Source: Calditenuis sp032249575 (lineage in GTDB: Archaea; Thermoproteota; Nitrososphaeria_A; Caldarchaeales; Calditenuaceae). From it: a DNA stretch of 9,734 nt. The position numbers and the translations under genes are program-made. The notes under the pieces were generated by a model, which saw only the letters and a list, made by a program, of their open reading frames with translations, did not search any database and was not told the origin of the DNA. The first letter of the stretch is position 1. Every line of letters starts with the position of its first letter. The stretch spans positions 1 through 9,734 of the forward strand of contig JAVVHL010000042.1 in assembly GCA_032249575.1 (NCBI GenBank), read 5' to 3'. Below, in pieces: positions 6,006-9,734 of the stretch.

Positions 6006-7185
6006 GGGTCCCGCTCCTCAGGTCGGCGACGTAGGTCCTTCCGTGCCACCTCACCTCTGCCTTGCCCTTGAGCGTCGAGGCCGAGACCCTGATGAGCGCT
6101 AAGAGGATCACGAGGTGGGCTAAGGGTGCGAGGGGCGCGTACCTCATCCTCTCTCCCATCCACCTGAGGTAGAGGGCCTGCGAGGCGAGCGATGCGAGCA
6201 GAGGTGTGAGGCTCACGCCTACGACCAGCGGATTCTGGGCCGTCGAGATTGCAAGCAGCGGAAGGGCTATGGGCCCTCCGAAGAAGAGCAGGCCTCCGAC
6301 GAGGTACCTCGAGAGCCGCCGAAATGGATTGCCTCTCCTCTTCGCCTCGTCGAGGGCGTACTGAGTGAAGAGCCTCATCAGCCCGCCGAGGTGGTCCCTG
6401 AAGGTCCCTGCGAACTCGGCCTCGAACCTCTCCGAGGCGTCGATCAGCGCGGTCCTCTTGCCGCTTGCCTTCAGCAGCTCTCCGAGGGCCTTGTCGTCGA
6501 GGAGCTCGGACCTGACAGAAGCGTGGCCTCCTACGGCTTCGTAGGCGCTCCGCCTCACCGCGATGAAGGCTCCGAAGAAGAACGCTAGCCTCTCAGACGG
6601 GTCGTTCGACTTGCTAGGCGGCGCGAGGAAGTACATCAGCATCAGCAAGGTCGGGAGCATCACCCTTGAGGCGATGCGGTCGGTGCTGAGCCTCGGGATC
6701 AGGGAGAACGCGTCGATGCCCTTTGCGACTGCCGTTCCGATCGCGTCGCCCAGAAGCCTCTCGTCCATCATCCTCGAGTCTGCGTCGACGAACACCAACC
6801 ATTCACCCCTCGAGTTGAGGTATCCGAAGTGACACGCCCAGGACTTCCCCATCCATCCCTCCGGCGTTCTCGGAGGGCGAACGTAGACAACGCCCCTATC
6901 GAGGTAGAGGGAGGCGGTGAGCTCGGTTCCGTCGGTCGAGTGGTCGTCGACCAGGATCACCTCCTTCCTCAGGACCCTCTGTGCCAGTAGCGATTCCAAC
7001 GTAGCCGGCAACACCTTGGCCTCGTTCCTCGCCGGGACGATCACCGAAACTGTCAGGCGGTCCTCGTTCCCTTCTGAGCGGCCGAGCGAAGGGACGAGCG
7101 AGACGTTGCGCCTCGAGACCACCAGCACCGCCACCCAGCCTAGCGCGATCAGCAGCGAGAGCGTTGCGAGCAGCAGGTCCCACAC
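5992..7185 (-). CDS. Membrane-bound family 2 glycosyltransferase (HpnB/CrtQ-like)
   Basis: This protein of 397 residues has an N-terminal transmembrane helix (about 2-24), a cytoplasmic GT2 catalytic domain and three or so C-terminal helices (about 295-313, 318-340, 354-370). Visible motifs are VIVPARNEA, VDDHSTDGT (79-87), GWMGKSWAC (110-118), the metal-binding VDAD (133-136), FFGAFIAVRRSAYEAVGGH, LLDD (228-231) and a terminal RWHGRTY (379-385). GW-GK-WA and the closing WxGRxY are shared with glycosyltransferases acting on membrane lipids, such as HpnB and the carotenoid enzyme CrtQ. It therefore probably transfers a sugar to a lipid at the membrane; acceptor and donor are unknown. The GTG start at 7185 is chosen because AGGAG (7196-7192) is 6 nt upstream; the TTG at 7191 directly abuts that site. 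It is transcribed divergently from the RuvC-like gene and converges on the Dph6-like gene. Confidence 0.85.
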   Translation of the reverse strand: MWDLLLATLSLLIALGWVAVLVVSRRNVSLVPSLGRSEGNEDRLTVSVIVPARNEAKVLPATLESLLAQRVLRKEVILVDDHSTDGTELTASLYLDRGVVYVRPPRTPEGWMGKSWACHFGYLNSRGEWLVFVDADSRMMDERLLGDAIGTAVAKGIDAFSLIPRLSTDRIASRVMLPTLLMLMYFLAPPSKSNDPSERLAFFFGAFIAVRRSAYEAVGGHASVRSELLDDKALGELLKASGKRTALIDASERFEAEFAGTFRDHLGGLMRLFTQYALDEAKRRGNPFRRLSRYLVGGLLFFGGPIALPLLAISTAQNPLVVGVSLTPLLASLASQALYLRWMGERMRYAPLAPLAHLVILLALIRVSASTLKGKAEVRWHGRTYVADLRSGTLKLV

Positions 7186-7191
7186 GCCCAA

Positions 7192-7196
7192 CTCCT
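7192..7196 (-). promoter_or_regulatory. Ribosome binding site of the glycosyltransferase gene
   Basis: AGGAG on the minus strand lies 6 nt before GTG 7185 and directly touches TTG 7191. The spacing picks the GTG as the start. Confidence 0.55.
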
Positions 7197-7220
7197 AACC
7201 CCGCGTAGACCGGCGACCTC

Positions 7221-7279
7221 CGCGATTTTGGTCTGAGCCGAGACCGCATGAGGGCCCTTTGCGGGAAGGTAAAATCGCG
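7221..7279. promoter_or_regulatory. Symmetrical divergent promoter: two inverted AAAATCGCG elements
   Basis: CGCGATTTT at 7221-7229 and its exact inverse AAAATCGCG at 7271-7279 lie 41 bases apart, each facing its own gene. On the plus strand GTAAAATC (7269-7276) is a TATA-like box about 30 nt before TTG 7300. On the minus strand CCAAAATC is about 44 nt before GTG 7185. Between them GGTCT (7230-7234) and AGACC (7241-7245) form a smaller inverted repeat. The shared nine bases suggest the two genes are controlled together or use matching promoter elements. Confidence 0.45.
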
Positions 7280-7299
7280 CGCCGAGGGACTTTGGCCGG

Positions 7300-7917
7300 T
7301 TGCTGAGGATCCACGGAAGGGGTCTGAGGATAGGTGTGCTGGCGAGGGACCCTGCGCTGGCCAGGAGGGTCGTCGAGGCTGCGAGGTCCCACGGCTTCAA
7401 GCCGGTCTGGGTCCTCTCGCCGGAGGAGCTTCCGCTGGGGACAGAGGTCGTAATCCACGAAGGCCCGGTCGGTCTGCCTCCGGTTCTGAGCGGCGTGTCG
7501 GTGCGGAAAGAGGACGATCCGGAGAAGGCCCTGCTCAGAGCCCTCCACATCGTGGCCTCGAGGAGGCCGGGAAGGCTCGAGGTAGCGATCGATCCGGGCA
7601 GCAGGTCCGGTGCGGTCTTCGTCAAAGGAGGCATGATACTCTGCTCCGGCGTCTTCAACGGGAACGCCGAGTTGCTCGATGCGGTCCGCTCAGTCTCAGT
7701 TTCCATCGGCGAGGACCCCAAAGTCTTCTACGTCGGCTCGACGTCGAACGGCTCGGCCGCCGAGCTGGTCGATCTGCTCAGGTCCTCCTTCCCTGGCTCG
7801 AAGGTGGTGATGGTTCCGGAGGGGCCGATGAGGGACCTCAGGGTGCCCGAGGACCTGAAGGGAGATGAGCTGGACGCCTACTTCATCTACCTCAGGGCCG
7901 TCTCGTCGAGGGCCTGA
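7300..7917 (+). CDS. Unrecognised protein, receiver-like N-domain plus RNase H/RuvC-like C-domain
   Basis: This 205-residue protein is one I cannot assign to a named family. Residues 9-60 look like a small alternating beta/alpha domain (LRIGVLARD, EVVIHEGP). Residues about 93-200 follow the order expected for an RNase H/RuvC-type fold: EVAIDPGSRSG (94-104), two more strands (AVFVKGG, MILCSGVF), a helix, strand KVFYVGST (141-148), helix, strand KVVMVPEG (168-175), and a final helix starting GDELDAYFIYLRA (188-200). Asp98 and Asp189/Glu190/Asp192 would be the first and last acidic active-site positions. The usual central acid after the fourth strand is missing, so it may be inactive or bind nucleotides instead. 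The TTG at 7300 is about 30 nt after a TATA-like box, so translation may be leaderless. It ends 7 nt from the convergent dnaJ. No membrane segment is seen. That it is a real gene is likely; the fold is inference. Confidence 0.7.
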   Translation: MLRIHGRGLRIGVLARDPALARRVVEAARSHGFKPVWVLSPEELPLGTEVVIHEGPVGLPPVLSGVSVRKEDDPEKALLRALHIVASRRPGRLEVAIDPGSRSGAVFVKGGMILCSGVFNGNAELLDAVRSVSVSIGEDPKVFYVGSTSNGSAAELVDLLRSSFPGSKVVMVPEGPMRDLRVPEDLKGDELDAYFIYLRAVSSRA

Positions 7918-7924
7918 TGCCGAC

Positions 7925-9052
7925 TCACGTCGGCCTGATCCCTTCCCTCATCCTCCTTCCGATCGAGGACTCGATGCCGAAGATCTCGGCGTAGCGCTCC
8001 CTCAGCTCCGGCGAGCCCTCAGGAGGCACGACCGTCACCCTCACCACGAGGTCCCCCCTTCCGCCATCCCTTCCCCACCAGCCCCTTCCCCTGACCACGA
8101 ACTTGGTTCCGGACCTGGTGCCGGGCGGTATCCTGACGGTCACGGTGCCGTCGAAGGACTCGAACCTCACCTCCGTCCCCAGCACCGCCTCGCTCGGCGT
8201 TATCGGGACCCTGACGTGGACGTCCTGACCGACCTTCCGGAAGTGCCTGCCTCCGTCTATCCTGAGCAGAAGCCTCACGCGACCGAGGTTCCTGTCGTCG
8301 ACCTCGACCAGCTGGCCGTCCTCGATCACCCTAGGTATCCTCACATCGACCTCCCTCTCCTGCCGGACCACTCCCCTTCCCGAGCAGGCGTTGCAGGCCT
8401 TCTCGACCACCTTCCCCCTTCCCATGCAGGACCTACAGGTTGTGACGGTCGTCATGAAGACGCCGGCCGAGACCCTTCTGTAGACGACCTGGCCCGAGCC
8501 GTTGCAGTCCCTGCAGATCCTCAGGTGGCCGGGTTCAGCACCTGTGCCGTTGCACCTTCCACAGACCTCCTCCACCGGAACCCTCAGCCTCACCCTCCCT
8601 CCGTTGAAGGCCTCCCTCAAACCCACCCTCACCTCGTAGACCCTTTCCGGTGCCCTCTCGCCGCCGAAGCCGAACCAGCCGAATCCGACGTCCCTGAAGA
8701 GGCGCTCGAAGAGCGAGTCGAAGGGCCCGAAGCCCAGGTCCCTCAGTACCTCCTCGATGTCCCTCCAGCTGGACCTGAAAGCCTCCCTCTGGAACTCCTG
8801 CTGGGAAGCGTACTGGCCTGAGAGGCCGTCGTGCCCGTAGAGGTCGTAGAGCCTCCGCTTCTCGTCGTCGATCAGCACCGAGTAGGCCTCCGTGATCTCC
8901 TTGAACCTCTCCTCCGCCTCCGGCGACTTGTTCCTGTCCGGGTGCCACTGGAGCGCCAGCCTCCTGTAGGCCCTCTTGATCTCCTCCTTCGTCGCGTTCC
9001 TCGGCACCCCCAGTATCTCGTAGTAGTCCTTCTTCTTGCCCGCCGTCGACAT
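7925..9052 (-). CDS. dnaJ: Molecular chaperone DnaJ (type I Hsp40)
   Basis: This 375-residue class I J-protein stimulates the ATPase of DnaK (Hsp70) and delivers unfolded proteins. The J domain covers about 9-72 with the HPD motif at 37-39. A short Gly/Phe-rich stretch follows (about 106-131). Four CxxCxGxG zinc repeats start at Cys164, Cys180, Cys206 and Cys220, all intact, and the two C-terminal substrate-binding beta domains follow, including the GQDVHVRVPITPSEAVLGTEV block. The ATG at 9052 is chosen: the protein starts MSTAGKKKDYYEIL as in the family, and a TATA-like T-run ends about 30 nt upstream, whereas the TTG at 9082 lies in that element. No dnaK or grpE is in the window. The gene lies directly downstream of the 16S rRNA gene on the same strand and converges on the RuvC-like gene. 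Classical hyperthermophilic Crenarchaeota lack the DnaK system, so this gene is informative about lineage. Confidence 0.95.
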   Translation of the reverse strand: MSTAGKKKDYYEILGVPRNATKEEIKRAYRRLALQWHPDRNKSPEAEERFKEITEAYSVLIDDEKRRLYDLYGHDGLSGQYASQQEFQREAFRSSWRDIEEVLRDLGFGPFDSLFERLFRDVGFGWFGFGGERAPERVYEVRVGLREAFNGGRVRLRVPVEEVCGRCNGTGAEPGHLRICRDCNGSGQVVYRRVSAGVFMTTVTTCRSCMGRGKVVEKACNACSGRGVVRQEREVDVRIPRVIEDGQLVEVDDRNLGRVRLLLRIDGGRHFRKVGQDVHVRVPITPSEAVLGTEVRFESFDGTVTVRIPPGTRSGTKFVVRGRGWWGRDGGRGDLVVRVTVVPPEGSPELRERYAEIFGIESSIGRRMREGIRPT

Positions 9053-9079
9053 CCCCTTCACCCGCGCTTCAGCGCCTCT

Positions 9080-9090
9080 CAAAAATGATC
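9080..9090 (-). promoter_or_regulatory. T-rich element between 16S rRNA and dnaJ: TATA-like box or terminator
   Basis: On the minus strand GATCATTTTTG contains five T residues (9085-9081). Its centre is about 31 nt before the dnaJ ATG, suitable for a TATA-like box with a leader of a few bases. A T-run is also what archaeal RNA polymerase uses to stop, so it could end the 16S transcript. The two roles are not exclusive and cannot be separated from sequence. Confidence 0.4.
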
Positions 9091-9137
9091 GTCAGTACCG
9101 GAAAGGGAGGGGCTGAGAACCGGGTTGGACTGGGGGC

Positions 9138-9165
9138 GCGGGCCGGGTCACTGTGGGACCCCCGC
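9138..9165 (-). other. Stem-loop in the 3' trailer of 16S rRNA
   Basis: GGGTC (9145-9149) pairs with GACCC (9157-9161) around a seven-base loop. The stem is extended by GCGG (9138-9141) with CCGC (9162-9165) past a three-base bulge. It begins about 10 nt after the 16S 3' end. It could stabilise or help process the trailer. A true bulge-helix-bulge processing stem needs the 5' flank of 16S, which is outside the window. Confidence 0.35.
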
Positions 9166-9174
9166 AACGGGCTG

Positions 9175-9734
9175 GGGAGGTGATCCAGCCACACCTTCCG
9201 GTGCGGCTACCTTGTTACAACTTCTCCCCCCTCACCGGGTTCGGGCTCGACCCGCCCAACTTGAGCGGGCCTCACCCAAACCCAGCTCGGGTGGAGCGAT
9301 GGGCAGTGTGTGCAAGGAGCGGGGACGTATTCACCGCGCGGTGTTAACGCGCGGTTACTAGGGATTCCGCGTTCACGAGGGCGAGTTGCAACCCTCGATC
9401 CCTACTGAGGCGGGGTTTAGGGATTGGCTCCCCCTTTCGGGGTCGCATCCCGCTGTCCCCGCCATTGAACGTCGCGTGCGGCCCGGGGCATTCGGGGCAT
9501 ACCGACCTGCCGTAGCCCGCTCCTTCCTCCCCCTTTCGGGGGCAGTCCCCCCAGAGTGCCCGGCGCCTCTCGGCCGCTGGCAACTGGGGGCGCGGGTCTC
9601 GTCCGTTGCCTGACTTAACAGGACACCTCACGGCACGCACCGGCGACGGCCATGCACCTCCTCTCGGCTCGTCAGGTAGGGTCGTCAGCCCGACCTTCAT
9701 CCTGCCGTCAGCCCCGGTAAGGTCTCCGGGAGGG
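9175..9734 (-). rRNA. rrs: 16S ribosomal RNA, 3' part (5' end beyond the window)
   Basis: About 560 nt of an archaeal small-subunit rRNA is transcribed leftward and runs off the right edge. On the sense strand one sees CCTGTTAAGTCAGGCAACG, GGTATGCCCCGAAT, AATCCCTAGTAACCGCG, GGTGAATACGTCCC, TTGTAACAAGGTAGCC and the end helix 45 with a GGAA loop. It finishes GGATCACCTCC, the anti-Shine-Dalgarno tail, so the mature end is near 9175. Helices such as the GC-rich CCCCCGAAAGGGGG stem look intact, which suggests a working gene from a thermophile. Several near-universal positions differ: the decoding region reads ACACACTGCCCATCGC and its partner strand GAAGTTGTAAC. No 23S or tRNA gene follows; dnaJ does. 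The 3' boundary is accurate to within a few bases. Confidence 0.95.

Noticed and set aside
7865..8821. Open frame of 318 codons on the + strand opposite dnaJ
   Set aside because: It is antisense to the conserved DnaJ zinc-finger and C-terminal domains. The Pro/His/Asp-rich product has no recognisable motif.
9053..9082. Ten-residue N-terminal extension of DnaJ from TTG 9082
   Set aside because: The TTG lies in the T-rich element that fits the promoter, and DnaJ homologues begin at the KKDYYEILGV region reached from ATG 9052.
9061..9175. Possible tRNA gene in the 16S-dnaJ spacer
   Set aside because: The spacer is about 120 bases with one short stem-loop and no T-psi-C (GGTTCGAATCC-like) or cloverleaf pattern.
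9344..9700. Open frames of about 75-118 codons in the right end
   Set aside because: They lie within the 16S rRNA gene and are chance frames in structural RNA.
1..9734. CRISPR array, insertion sequence, integrase or toxin-antitoxin system
   Set aside because: No direct-repeat array, transposase or recombinase motif, or small paired toxin-like genes were seen on either strand.

Overview
The window is archaeal chromosome. The evidence is an Rpb10-type RNA polymerase subunit (rpoN) followed by enolase and archaeal-type ribosomal protein S2, an archaeal MptD-type dihydroneopterin aldolase, and the 3' part of an archaeal 16S rRNA gene. The DNA is GC-rich. Arg is mostly AGG and Ile is often ATA, starts are often GTG or TTG, and TATA-like boxes sit about 30-40 nt before several start codons. 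These traits, a GC-rich 16S and a G at the 16S position equivalent to E. coli 1408, suggest a thermophilic member of the TACK side of Archaea. The sequence alone does not fix the lineage. A type I DnaJ is unusual for classical hyperthermophilic Crenarchaeota and may point to another branch.

Layout. Positions 1-2650 (+) form a tight housekeeping run: the tail of an unknown gene, mptD (pterin cofactor synthesis), rpoN, eno and rpsB. The last three are spaced like one operon. Positions 2613-5189 (-) encode a large predicted secreted, C-terminally membrane-anchored matrixin-like metalloprotease with a regular array of beta-type modules. Its 3' end overlaps the end of rpsB on the opposite strand. 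Positions 5190-5336 are a divergent promoter region with two inverted repeats. Positions 5337-6005 (+) encode a Dph6/COG2102-type ATP pyrophosphatase, whose end overlaps that of a membrane GT2 glycosyltransferase (5992-7185, -). A second divergent promoter region (7186-7299) separates it from an unrecognised two-domain protein with an RNase H/RuvC-like C-terminal half (7300-7917, +). dnaJ (7925-9052, -) follows, then the 16S rRNA 3' part (about 9175-9734, -), which runs off the right edge.

How they fit. rpoN, eno and rpsB are a conserved archaeal information/glycolysis cluster. The Dph6-like enzyme probably acts on translation factor EF-2. The protease and glycosyltransferase are envelope functions. 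The window holds no CRISPR array, insertion sequence, tRNA or recognisable defence island.

The most unusual content is in the 16S gene. It is not followed by a 23S gene but by dnaJ about 120 nt downstream. Its decoding-centre sequence also departs from the near-universal one, including an apparently compensated A1405-U1496 pair. The archaeal matrixin and the RuvC-like protein come next in interest.
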